Below, one piece after another: positions 1-6,088 of a stretch of DNA of 12,007 bases (positions are counted from its first letter, which is position 1; the number at the start of each line of letters is the position of its first letter). The position numbers and the translations under genes were made by a program. Under the pieces are notes generated by a model. It saw only the letters and a program-made list of their open reading frames with translations. It ran no database searches and was not told the origin of the DNA. Source of the stretch: an uncultured Bacilli bacterium (GTDB lineage: Bacteria; Bacillota_I; Bacilli_A; RFN20; CAG-288); contig CAKUXT010000040.1 of the NCBI GenBank assembly GCA_934700375.1, positions 1 through 12,007 of the forward strand. Reading direction: 5' to 3'.

Positions 1-628
1 CTTCAGTGATCCTGATCAGTTCCTTATTCCTTATTTCCCACGCATTGCAATTCTGTTTCAATAAATAGTCATCATGTGTTGCAATGATGACAAGATGATG
101 AAGAGAAAACTCCTTAAGAACATCATAAACAAGTTCTTTCGTTTCCGAATCGATATTCGCAGTTGGCTCATCAAAAAGATAAACATCACTGCTTTTAAGA
201 AGGGCAGCACAGATTTCTACTCTAGTCTGTTCTCCTCTTGAACACTTGGAAAGTCTTTCCTCTTTTAAATTCTCAATACGGAACAAAGAAAGAAGATGAT
301 TGATTCTATCTTCATCATCAGAAACAATATGAAGATAATCGATCGTCCTCAGTTCAGGTATCACGCATAGATCAGCAGTCACATAAGATAGGCTGATCTT
401 GCTTGAATCATATTCAGACTCCTCAGTCTGAATATGACCAAGATAATGATTCTTCATTCCGTATAATGTATTCAAAAGAGTAGTCTTCCCTGTTCCGGAA
501 GGACCCATGATCAAATTCATCTTTCCTGTTCTGAATTCAACCTTATTAGCAGAAAAAAGCAAATTATCCTCGCTTTTATCTGCATATAATGAAAACTTAT
601 TCAGTCTTACCTTTGTAGTAGTCATCAT
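1..628 (-). CDS. ABC transporter ATP-binding protein, 3' end outside the window
   Basis: This is the nucleotide-binding subunit of an ABC transporter; it would hydrolyse ATP on the cytoplasmic side of a membrane complex. Reading the minus strand from the ATG at 628 gives Walker A GPSGTGKTT, a signature region CSRGEQTRVE (LSGGEQQRV in the family), Walker B VYLFDEPTANID and a switch histidine in IIATHDD. The small size and SRGEQ-type signature fit the LolD/MacB-like group used in export, membrane extraction or peptide resistance. Two oddities: the Q-loop position reads SYVTAD where relatives have xYVFQD, so the usual glutamine appears to be alanine, and the second signature residue G is R. The start overlaps the end of the upstream secreted-protein gene by 32 bp, so the two are probably translated from one message. 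A ribosome site is weak, which suits coupling. No membrane subunit is visible; it may lie beyond position 1. The ATPase call is secure, the role is not. Confidence 0.9.
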   Translation of the reverse strand, partial: MMTTTKVRLNKFSLYADKSEDNLLFSANKVEFRTGKMNLIMGPSGTGKTTLLNTLYGMKNHYLGHIQTEESEYDSSKISLSYVTADLCVIPELRTIDYLHIVSDDEDRINHLLSLFRIENLKEERLSKCSRGEQTRVEICAALLKSSDVYLFDEPTANIDSETKELVYDVLKEFSLHHLVIIATHDDYLLKQNCNAWEIRNKELIRITE

Positions 629-1478
629 CAGTATTGAGCTTGTTTTTATATGCAAAACAATAATTAAAGTTATCCGGAGTTGCTAATACGGTCGTGAAAT
701 ACTGCTTTGATGTTCCTTGTGTAGGATAATTACCCCACCACCAAATTGACATTTCCTGATAATCCCCTTCTATAAAATAATACACTCCTTGTTTTCCAAG
801 AGAAAGAGAGTATCCTTCAGGACAATAATCAGCTGTTATCTCAGAAATGGAAAAATGTTCCGACCAATTAGCTGTTGTCATAGTATTCCTAGTGAATCTA
901 CAATCATATGTATATGAAGCACCCATCTTTTCCCCAACTCCAACCGAGGCTTTGACAACATCAATTTTTGCTGTTGCTTCCATTTTAGACTCAACATAAT
1001 AATCCACTCCATAATTAAAAGAAAAAGATTTATGTGTGGTATCAGTAAAAGAGCCGGCTTTATCAAAAGCAGATTTAGCCGTTCCCGACTCCAATACATC
1101 ATGATCAAAATATGAACTAAAATGCGAATAAATGCCTGTGACTTTAATAATTTTGGTAATGTTCATATCCATATAACGACCAATCAAATTTGAACCACGC
1201 CATTTTTCACTTTCGCAGTGGCCTTTTTTCACTTCCCCATAAGACTCGATTTCCTCAGTTGCATTCCTTTTCAAATCTTCAGCTGCCACCTTGCTATCAT
1301 CCGAAATCGTCGATAGATAATACGCATTCTCACATTCTTTAAGAAAATCCTGCTCCGATTTTTGTTGTTCATATTTAGTATGTTGTTGAATAGAACTCAT
1401 GCTATCAATCGAGCAATTATAAAAATCAGAAAACATAGGAACAACTAATAACAAAATCAAACTTGCTTTTTTAATCAT
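597..1478 (-). CDS. Secreted beta-rich protein of unknown function
   Basis: I do not recognise this 293-residue protein with certainty. It begins with a lysine pair and a hydrophobic stretch (residues 2-16) that reads as a signal peptide. C22 follows, but its context FYNC is not a proper lipobox, so release or a non-lipid anchor is more likely. Six cysteines (22, 49, 88, 193, 219, 274) could form disulfides outside the cell. Residues 40-90 look helical and charged. Residues 143-215 show alternating polar and hydrophobic residues rich in S, T, Y and V, which suggests long beta strands, followed by a PEGYSL turn (220-225) and a WWWG cluster (246-249). The pattern loosely recalls aerolysin-type pore-forming proteins, but that is a shape impression, not a homology claim. 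An AGAGGT ribosome site lies 6 nt before the ATG, and a strong promoter lies upstream. The gene overlaps the following ABC ATPase, which suggests a secreted factor with its exporter or protector. Confidence 0.8.
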   Translation of the reverse strand: MIKKASLILLLVVPMFSDFYNCSIDSMSSIQQHTKYEQQKSEQDFLKECENAYYLSTISDDSKVAAEDLKRNATEEIESYGEVKKGHCESEKWRGSNLIGRYMDMNITKIIKVTGIYSHFSSYFDHDVLESGTAKSAFDKAGSFTDTTHKSFSFNYGVDYYVESKMEATAKIDVVKASVGVGEKMGASYTYDCRFTRNTMTTANWSEHFSISEITADYCPEGYSLSLGKQGVYYFIEGDYQEMSIWWWGNYPTQGTSKQYFTTVLATPDNFNYCFAYKNKLNTDDDYYKGKTE

Positions 1479-1530
1479 ATCATTACCTCTTTAAATGGTT
1501 AGCAGTAAGATATGCTGTTAATCTTGGAAA

Positions 1531-1558
1531 ATTATAGTCACCGCCTCCAAAAAGTCAA
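1531..1558 (-). promoter_or_regulatory. Sigma-A-like promoter of the secreted protein/ABC pair
   Basis: Read on the minus strand, TTGACT (1558-1553) is followed after 16 nt by a perfect TATAAT (1536-1531). Transcription would start near 1524 and leave a leader of about 45 nt before the ATG at 1478. This is one of the best promoter matches in the window and faces away from the promoter at 1615. Confidence 0.75.
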
Positions 1559-1614
1559 GCGTTTCTTTACATATCAAAAGCAAAAAGTTTCAACGACATA
1601 ATTCAGGATATCAC

Positions 1615-1643
1615 TTGTCACAATCGCCATTATCTTTCATAAT
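1615..1643 (+). promoter_or_regulatory. Promoter of the truncated AAA ATPase, likely giving a leaderless mRNA
   Basis: TTGTCA (1615-1620), a 17-nt spacer and CATAAT (1638-1643) form a good sigma-A match. A start site 7 nt beyond the -10 box would fall on position 1650, the A of an in-frame ATG. No Shine-Dalgarno sequence precedes either ATG (1644 or 1650). Leaderless translation from 1650 is therefore the simplest reading. It is inferred from spacing only. Confidence 0.55.
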
Positions 1644-2159
1644 ATGAACATGATTAAGAAATACATACCTAGAATCATCGATAAAACTCTTGAATTCGCC
1701 CTTAAAACAAAAGGAGCCGTTTTGATAGTCGGACCAAAATGGTGTGGCAAATCAAGAACAGCTGAGAAATACGCAAAAACAAAAATAGAATTATTGCCAA
1801 GAGCAACAAGAGACCAATATATCTCCCTTGCAAAGAACGCAACAAAGGAGTTTTTGAACATCGGACCAAAACCAATCCTATATGATGAATGGCAGATCAT
1901 CTCCTTTATCTGGGATGACATTAAATCCGAAATCGATAAAAATGACGAATTCGGTCAATATATTCTGACAGGAAGCGTAACGGATAAGACATCATCTTCT
2001 GAACCAGAAGATGAAAGACATACCGGTGCTGGAAGAATCATAAGAAAAAGAATGAGAACAATTTCTCTTTTCGAAAGCAATGAAAGATCTGGAAAAGTAT
2101 CATTGTCAAAACTGAACCGATTAATGGTGCAGTGGCGCGATAGTTTTATCAGTTTTTAG
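1644..2159 (+). pseudogene. Truncated AAA_14/DUF4143-type ATP-binding protein
   Basis: The open frame encodes the N-terminal AAA part of a large bacterial ATPase family whose members are usually around 400 residues, with AAA_14 followed by DUF4143. Visible motifs are Walker A GPKWCGKSRTA (near residues 30-40), a Walker B-like ILYDEWQ, the sensor-type strand YILTGSVT, the GAGRI segment and SLFESNERSGKVSLSKL, which in relatives leads into the second domain. After that leucine (near position 2114) the match stops and the frame reads about 14 unrelated residues into the left inverted repeat of a small mobile element. The C-terminal domain is absent, and I see no trace of it beyond the element. 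The ATP-binding motifs are intact, but the fragment is probably non-functional. Two starts are possible, ATG 1644 and ATG 1650; the promoter spacing favours 1650. The family's cellular role is poorly understood. Confidence 0.8.
2117..2142 (+). repeat. Left terminal inverted repeat
   Basis: The left arm contains TAATGGTGCAGTG (2122-2134), which is present as its exact reverse complement in the right arm. Including flanking bases, 22 of 26 positions pair with 2634-2659. The arm lies inside the broken end of the AAA ATPase frame. Confidence 0.75.
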
Positions 2160-2478
2160 CATGTTTTTTTGATTTTTCTTCGGGTATGAAATCTTTCATA
2201 ATACCCTTTGGTCTTATCGGCATCGAAGAGCAGCGTCATGATTTGCTCCACTGTCTCTCTCACTCCATCATCACAGTAACGATGAAAGCCGCATATTGCG
2301 GACAACACATGTCTCTTCTTGTCTGCTGCGCAAACAAATCAAGCGGTGTTCTGCTTTCTTTCTTCTTTTCTCTTGCTTCAAGTTCCGTATCTATTTTATC
2401 TCTTAACGACAATAATTCTTCTTTAGAAAACGTACGGATGTCCAGGCCGGACACGGATTCTATTGTAGTGGCTCTCAT
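2156..2478 (-). pseudogene. Frameshifted transposase-like remnant
   Basis: From the ATG at 2478 the first part reads as a charged helical segment (SKEELLSLRDKIDTELEARE) and then RRDMCCP. In that frame the sequence soon ends, but shifting frame near 2301 gives CGFHRYCDDG and then an open stretch that ends in KKTC and a TAA at 2156. Joined, the two parts show a CP..CG....C arrangement that resembles the zinc ribbon near the N terminus of several transposases. The length of 323 nt is not a multiple of three, which agrees with an indel. No catalytic DDE domain is present, so the remnant also lacks most of a transposase. Position inside the inverted repeats supports the reading. Family assignment is uncertain. 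Confidence 0.45.
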
Positions 2479-2500
2479 ATGGCGATGGTCCTTTCGGGAA

Positions 2501-2561
2501 GTAGGCAGGAATTCAGGAAAGGACCAATCACCAAACCAATCTTAACTGGATCCCTGCCTAC
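2501..2561. other. Long hairpin inside the element
   Basis: GTAGGCAGG (2501-2509) pairs perfectly with CCTGCCTAC (2553-2561), and the pairing continues with a few mismatches to about 17 positions on each side around a loop of roughly 27 nt. It lies just upstream of the transposase remnant start (2478, minus strand), so it would sit in that gene's leader or act as a sub-terminal site. Confidence 0.55.
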
Positions 2562-2633
2562 CTTCCTTAATCATAGGTTTGGCAGGAATATTATTGCTTT
2601 TTTTCTGTAAACCATCTTAAAAGCGAACGGGAA

Positions 2634-2659
2634 TATCACCACACTGCACCATTAGTCGG
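2634..2659 (-). repeat. Right terminal inverted repeat
   Basis: This is the partner of the left arm; CACTGCACCATTA (2642-2654) is the perfect core. It ends 13 bp short of the stop codon of the XRE membrane regulator, so the element abuts that gene without breaking it. Confidence 0.75.
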
Positions 2660-2672
2660 ACGCTTTTGACGA

Positions 2673-3422
2673 TCAGATTTCTTTGTGAATGGTTTTGTCG
2701 ATGGGGGAGAAGACGATATAGTAGACAGGGATTAATAAGAAGAGGAACCAGTAAGGATGCCAAAGGCCTGTGAACATTCCTATGAAGCAATAGATGCCGG
2801 TGATAAGAAGAGGGAAGATAAATTCACAGAATCTTCTTTTTGAAATGGCTTCGTAGAGGCTAGGTGCAACAGGACCTAAGATAAACAACGGCCAATACAG
2901 TGCCCAGCCGGAAGGAACAAGACATCCTAATAACAGATAGGCGATTATGATAAGGAAGAAGGATCCTCCCCAGAGGGAACCGACGATGACGTCATGTCTG
3001 ATCTCTTCTTTTGTTTTCTTCTTTTCATTTTTGTCGGAAGAGCTGATGCTGACGCCATCGCTAGAGACGAGAACGTCATCATTTCCGTTATTGACATGGA
3101 CATAGGCACCGCCTTTAGAAACGTGAACGACATTTCCTTTGTCATCTTTGACTGTGAAGTCGTTCTCTTTGTTCTCTTCTTCTCTTTCTTTTGTTTCTTT
3201 TGCGATATCATCGATGGATTCATCGCTGCTTAATAAGTCATCCAATGATACATTGTAGAGCTTTGCAAGGCAGATCAGATTATCGGTATCAGGGCTTGCT
3301 TCTGCTCTTTCCCATTTGGAAACGGCCTGTCTTGATAATCCTAATTTATCTGCTAACTGCTCTTGGGATAATCCGCTCTTCTTTCTCAGCTCGACTAATC
3401 GGTTTGCAATTTTGATATTCAT
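2673..3422 (-). CDS. XRE-family regulator with four-helix membrane tail
   Basis: The 249-residue protein joins a DNA-binding and a membrane domain. Residues 5-62 are a classic Cro/C1-type helix-turn-helix; SQEQLADKLGLSRQAVSKWE covers the turn and recognition helix. Residues 63-90 are an acidic linker. Residues 91-130 look beta-rich with alternating V, S and G. A lysine-rich patch (131-143) precedes about four membrane helices (near 147-169, 173-190, 199-217 and 220-240). Such fusions are common in Bacillota; they are thought to act as membrane-tethered repressors that respond to envelope or metabolite signals, but the signal is unknown. A strong GGAGGTG ribosome site fixes the ATG at 3422. 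The upstream 150 bp hold repeated GTTGC/GCAAC motifs and a short palindrome that could be its own operator. The gene follows the 254-residue orphan in the same direction, with no clear terminator between them. Confidence 0.88.
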   Translation of the reverse strand: MNIKIANRLVELRKKSGLSQEQLADKLGLSRQAVSKWERAEASPDTDNLICLAKLYNVSLDDLLSSDESIDDIAKETKEREEENKENDFTVKDDKGNVVHVSKGGAYVHVNNGNDDVLVSSDGVSISSSDKNEKKKTKEEIRHDVIVGSLWGGSFFLIIIAYLLLGCLVPSGWALYWPLFILGPVAPSLYEAISKRRFCEFIFPLLITGIYCFIGMFTGLWHPYWFLFLLIPVYYIVFSPIDKTIHKEI

Positions 3423-3448
3423 AATTTTCCACCTCCGTGTTTCTGCAA

Positions 3449-3518
3449 AAAGTTTAACTTTATTGCCGGTTGCCTACTACCAAGTTTGCTTTTCATTGGC
3501 GCAACTATCGGTTGCAAC
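3449..3518. promoter_or_regulatory. Candidate operator cluster upstream of the XRE gene
   Basis: AAAGTTTAACTTT (3449-3461) is palindromic with 6-bp arms around one base. Further upstream of the gene, GTTGC occurs at 3469 and 3511, and GCAAC at 3501 and 3514. GCAAC-TATCG-GTTGC (3501-3515) is a perfect inverted repeat, and the two forward copies are 42 bp apart, about four helical turns. XRE proteins often bind such short palindromes upstream of their own gene. Binding is not shown. Confidence 0.4.
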
Positions 3519-3572
3519 TGAACTTTACACTGCTCTTTTGTTTATACAACTTAATTTATATACTGAGGTTGT

Positions 3573-4337
3573 TTATAATGTACATCCTGCAAAAATATCT
3601 TTTACAAGATAGATGACTGCTACAGAATCAATATCGGAGATTGGGAAATTGTCGGAGAGGGAATCAATTCCGTTTATAATGACTTCTTTATATGCGGATA
3701 AGGTAAAAGCGTTCTGCCATGTCGGTACGATCAATGTTTTTCCCTGGTATAAGAAGATACCATTGTTCAATGAAGAGTAATCCGGTCTTACTTTACTGCT
3801 TTCGATTCCGGTCTTGTTAAGGAAGGAATGGAAAAGCGAACGGGAGAAAAGGACAACCTGGTTGAAGATAATCTCTTTGTTCTTGTTGAATTCTTTGATG
3901 ATCGATTTGCTTTCTTTTTCATTCTTCATCATGAGAGACAAAACAGCAAGAGGTGCAAACTTTGCAATCATTTCCGGAAGGAGAACCTGCTTCTTGTTTT
4001 CAAAGAACTGGTCTAAAAGAAGAAGTGCGTTCTCTTCTTCTGTCTTGCTGTCTAAAGTAAGGCCTTCATTCTGATGCTTGACGATTCTATCCCACTCTTC
4101 TTTGAAATAGAGATAGCCTTTCTGACTGTTTTCTTTTCCCTGTGCTTTGAAAACGATGCTATTACCGATCCAGGAATAAATCGTATATGCCAAAGAAGTG
4201 GAGATATCCTCGCTTGTCATTCTGTTTTCATCATCTCTGTCAAAGTGATTTGACAATATTTCATCACCGATAGAAAAAGAGATTCTTTTTTCGTCGTTGA
4301 TCTGAGCGATTTTGTTTTTAAGTTCTTGTTTGTTCAT
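3573..4337 (-). CDS. Hypothetical cytoplasmic protein, 254 residues
   Basis: I do not recognise this protein. From the ATG at 4337 it starts MNKQELKNKIAQINDEKR, has no signal peptide or obvious membrane segment, and is rich in K, E, N, S and F. The first half is charged and probably helical; residues around 110-175 contain leucine-rich helices (LLLLDQFF, LAVLSLMM). The C-terminal part has short hydrophobic strands (GIFLYQGKTLIVPTWQNAF). A TTG at 4361 would add eight residues (reading MFLFYNIG), but the -10 box TACAAT at 4349-4344 lies within that extension, so the ATG is preferred. It is transcribed towards the XRE membrane regulator, 150 bp downstream, and divergently from guaA. The reading frame, codon use and lack of overlap support a real gene. 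Confidence 0.72.
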   Translation of the reverse strand: MNKQELKNKIAQINDEKRISFSIGDEILSNHFDRDDENRMTSEDISTSLAYTIYSWIGNSIVFKAQGKENSQKGYLYFKEEWDRIVKHQNEGLTLDSKTEEENALLLLDQFFENKKQVLLPEMIAKFAPLAVLSLMMKNEKESKSIIKEFNKNKEIIFNQVVLFSRSLFHSFLNKTGIESSKVRPDYSSLNNGIFLYQGKTLIVPTWQNAFTLSAYKEVIINGIDSLSDNFPISDIDSVAVIYLVKDIFAGCTL

Positions 4338-4349
4338 GCCTATATTGTA
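4338..4349 (-). promoter_or_regulatory. -10 box placed for a leaderless transcript of the 254-residue gene
   Basis: TACAAT (4349-4344, minus strand) is followed by six bases and then the ATG at 4337, so a start site 7 nt past the -10 box would coincide with the initiator A. No good Shine-Dalgarno precedes the ATG and the -35 region is only a T-run. The same spacing occurs at 1638-1650. Confidence 0.4.
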
Positions 4350-4402
4350 AAACAAAAACAAAGATAAAAAAATGTTTTCTTTTCTAACTATCTTCTAGCC
4401 TT

Positions 4403-4426
4403 TATAATATTGTGGTAATTAGGAGA
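4403..4426 (+). promoter_or_regulatory. guaA -10 box and ribosome site
   Basis: TATAAT (4403-4408) is a perfect -10 box; the -35 position 17 nt upstream is poor (TTTTCT), which suggests help from an activator or a weak promoter. AGGAGA (4421-4426) lies 5 nt before the ATG at 4432. The leader would be under 20 nt, leaving no room for a purine riboswitch. Confidence 0.5.
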
Positions 4427-4431
4427 ACATC

Positions 4432-5976
4432 ATGATCAAAGATAAAATTGTCGTCATTGATTTTGGTGGTCAATACAATCAATTGATCGCCCGTCGTGTT
4501 CGTCAGTGTCATGTCTATTCTGAAGTCTGGCCTTATACTGTTGATATCGAGAAGTTGAAGGATCCATCCATCAAAGGCATCATCTTTACCGGCGGTCCTA
4601 ATTCCGTCTATGATGAGAAGTCGCCTCATATCGCTAAAGAGATCTTCGATCTCCATAAGCCGATATTAGGTATCTGTTATGGTGCACAACTTATCGCCTA
4701 TCTCCTTGGCGGAGAAGTGAAGCATGCCCCGATATCCGAATACGGAAAGACAGCTGTTCATGTTCTGAAAGAGGATTCCATCCTTCTTGAGAATGTCGAT
4801 AAGACAACAGAAGTCTTCATGTCCCACACGGATTATATCTCTAAGATTCCGGAAGGCTTTGTTCTTACTGCTAATACCGATAATTGTCCTACTGCTGTAT
4901 TTGAATGCAAAGAGAGACAAATCTATGCTACCCAGTTTCATCCTGAAGTCAGACATTCTCTTCAGGGACAGACGATGATTGAAAACTTCGTCTATCATGT
5001 CTGTCTTTGCAAAGGGGAGTGGAAGAGCGAATCATTCATTCAGGATGAGATTGAAAGAGTCAAAGCACAGGTCGGAGACAAGAAAGTCCTTTTAGGTCTT
5101 TCCGGCGGTGTTGATTCCGCTGTTGTCGCTGCTTTGCTTTCAAAAGCGATTGGAAACAATCTCTATTGTGTCTTTGTCGACCATGGATTGATGAGAAAAG
5201 ATGAAGGAGATGAAGTAGAACGCGTATTTGGAAAGAGCGGAAAGTTCACATTGAACTTTATCCGTGCCAATGCCGGAGATCTTTTCTTTGAACGTCTCAA
5301 GGGCGTCAGTGATCCGGAACAGAAGAGAAAGATCATCGGTGCCACTTTCCTTGAAGTCTTTGAAAAAGAGACAAAGAAATTATCGGATTGCGAATTTTTG
5401 GCCCAGGGAACCATCTATCCTGACAGAATCGAATCAGGATTAGGAATCTCGGCCAAGATCAAATCCCATCACAATGTCGGAGGACTTCCGAAGAATATGT
5501 CATTCAAAGGCCTTGTAGAGCCTTTGAAAGATCTCTTCAAGGATGAGGTCAGAGAGGTTGGAAGACTGTTAGGACTTCCTGAGACAATCGTCTCCCGTCA
5601 GCCTTTCCCAGGCCCTGGACTCGGTGTCAGAATCATCGGTGAAGTCACGCCTGAGAAGGTCAAAATCGTTCAGGAAGCCGATTATATCTTCAGAGAAGAG
5701 CTTCATAAGGCCGGTATCGATAAAGACATCAGCCAGTATTTTGCTGCACTGAGCAATATGAGAAGTGTCGGTGTCATGGGTGACGGAAGAACCTATGACT
5801 ATGCTATTGTCTTAAGAGCGGTTCAGACCGATGACTTCATGACAGCAAAACCGTATCCGATTCCCTATGATGTCCTGCAGACTGTCGTCGATCGAATTGT
5901 CAATGAAGTGAAAGGCGTCAACCGCGTCGTCTATGACTTCACTTCCAAGCCGCCGTCAACGATTGAGTTAGAGTAA
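4432..5976 (+). CDS. guaA: GMP synthase (glutamine-hydrolysing)
   Basis: GuaA makes GMP from XMP, ATP and glutamine, the last step of guanine nucleotide synthesis, in the cytoplasm. At 514 residues it has the normal full length of the two-domain enzyme. The N-terminal class I amidotransferase domain has GGQYNQLIARRVR (13-25), the nucleophile C82 in GICYGAQ, and catalytic H170 and E172 in TQFHPEV. The ATP-pyrophosphatase domain begins with LGLSGGVDS (221-229), the PP-loop. The C-terminal dimerisation part contains QPFPGPGLGVRIIGEVT and ends KPPSTIELE, close to the family's KPPxTIEWE tail. All expected catalytic residues are present. It stands alone: the upstream neighbour is divergent, and a strong hairpin terminator follows 13 bp after the stop. 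There is no guaB next to it. Confidence 0.98.
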   Translation: MIKDKIVVIDFGGQYNQLIARRVRQCHVYSEVWPYTVDIEKLKDPSIKGIIFTGGPNSVYDEKSPHIAKEIFDLHKPILGICYGAQLIAYLLGGEVKHAPISEYGKTAVHVLKEDSILLENVDKTTEVFMSHTDYISKIPEGFVLTANTDNCPTAVFECKERQIYATQFHPEVRHSLQGQTMIENFVYHVCLCKGEWKSESFIQDEIERVKAQVGDKKVLLGLSGGVDSAVVAALLSKAIGNNLYCVFVDHGLMRKDEGDEVERVFGKSGKFTLNFIRANAGDLFFERLKGVSDPEQKRKIIGATFLEVFEKETKKLSDCEFLAQGTIYPDRIESGLGISAKIKSHHNVGGLPKNMSFKGLVEPLKDLFKDEVREVGRLLGLPETIVSRQPFPGPGLGVRIIGEVTPEKVKIVQEADYIFREELHKAGIDKDISQYFAALSNMRSVGVMGDGRTYDYAIVLRAVQTDDFMTAKPYPIPYDVLQTVVDRIVNEVKGVNRVVYDFTSKPPSTIELE

Positions 5977-5989
5977 ATATTCACAATCA

Positions 5990-6024
5990 AATAGGTGCAC
6001 TGTATTGTTCAGTGCACCTATTTT
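5990..6024 (+). terminator. Rho-independent terminator after guaA
   Basis: AATAGGTGCACTG (5990-6002) and CAGTGCACCTATT (6010-6022) form a perfect 13-bp stem around a 7-nt loop, with a short T-run ending at 6024. It lies just past the guaA stop and could also stop transcripts arriving from the convergent HAD gene, which ends at 6089. Confidence 0.9.
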
Positions 6025-6088
6025 CGATAATGGAAAAGTTGTTTATTGAAGAAATGTTGAGAATTTCCGATGTTTTCAGCTTTCTGAA

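Larger units (their letters stand above)
2117..2659. mobile_element. Small degenerate insertion element (IS remnant or MITE-like)
   Basis: The stretch is bounded by imperfect inverted repeats of 26 bp that match at 22 positions. It holds a frameshifted, minus-strand transposase-like remnant and an internal hairpin. It starts exactly where the AAA ATPase gene loses its family similarity. I find no convincing target-site duplication next to the repeats, so a deletion probably followed insertion, or the ends have decayed. The IS family is not certain; a zinc-ribbon IS such as the IS1595 group is one possibility. Confidence 0.6.

Noticed and set aside
2186..2545. Plus-strand frame of 119 codons in the small element
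   Set aside because: It is antisense to the transposase-like remnant, has no ribosome site, and its product (serine- and leucine-rich) has no recognisable features.
2097..2678. Target-site duplication flanking the small element
   Set aside because: Eight-base stretches next to several possible element ends were compared (for example 2097-2104 with 2671-2678) and none match.
4343..4361. TTG start for the 254-residue protein, giving eight extra residues
   Set aside because: The -10 box lies inside the proposed extension and no ribosome site precedes the TTG, so the ATG at 4337 is better.
4409..4431. Purine riboswitch before guaA
   Set aside because: The leader between the probable start site and the ATG is under 20 nt, too short for an aptamer.
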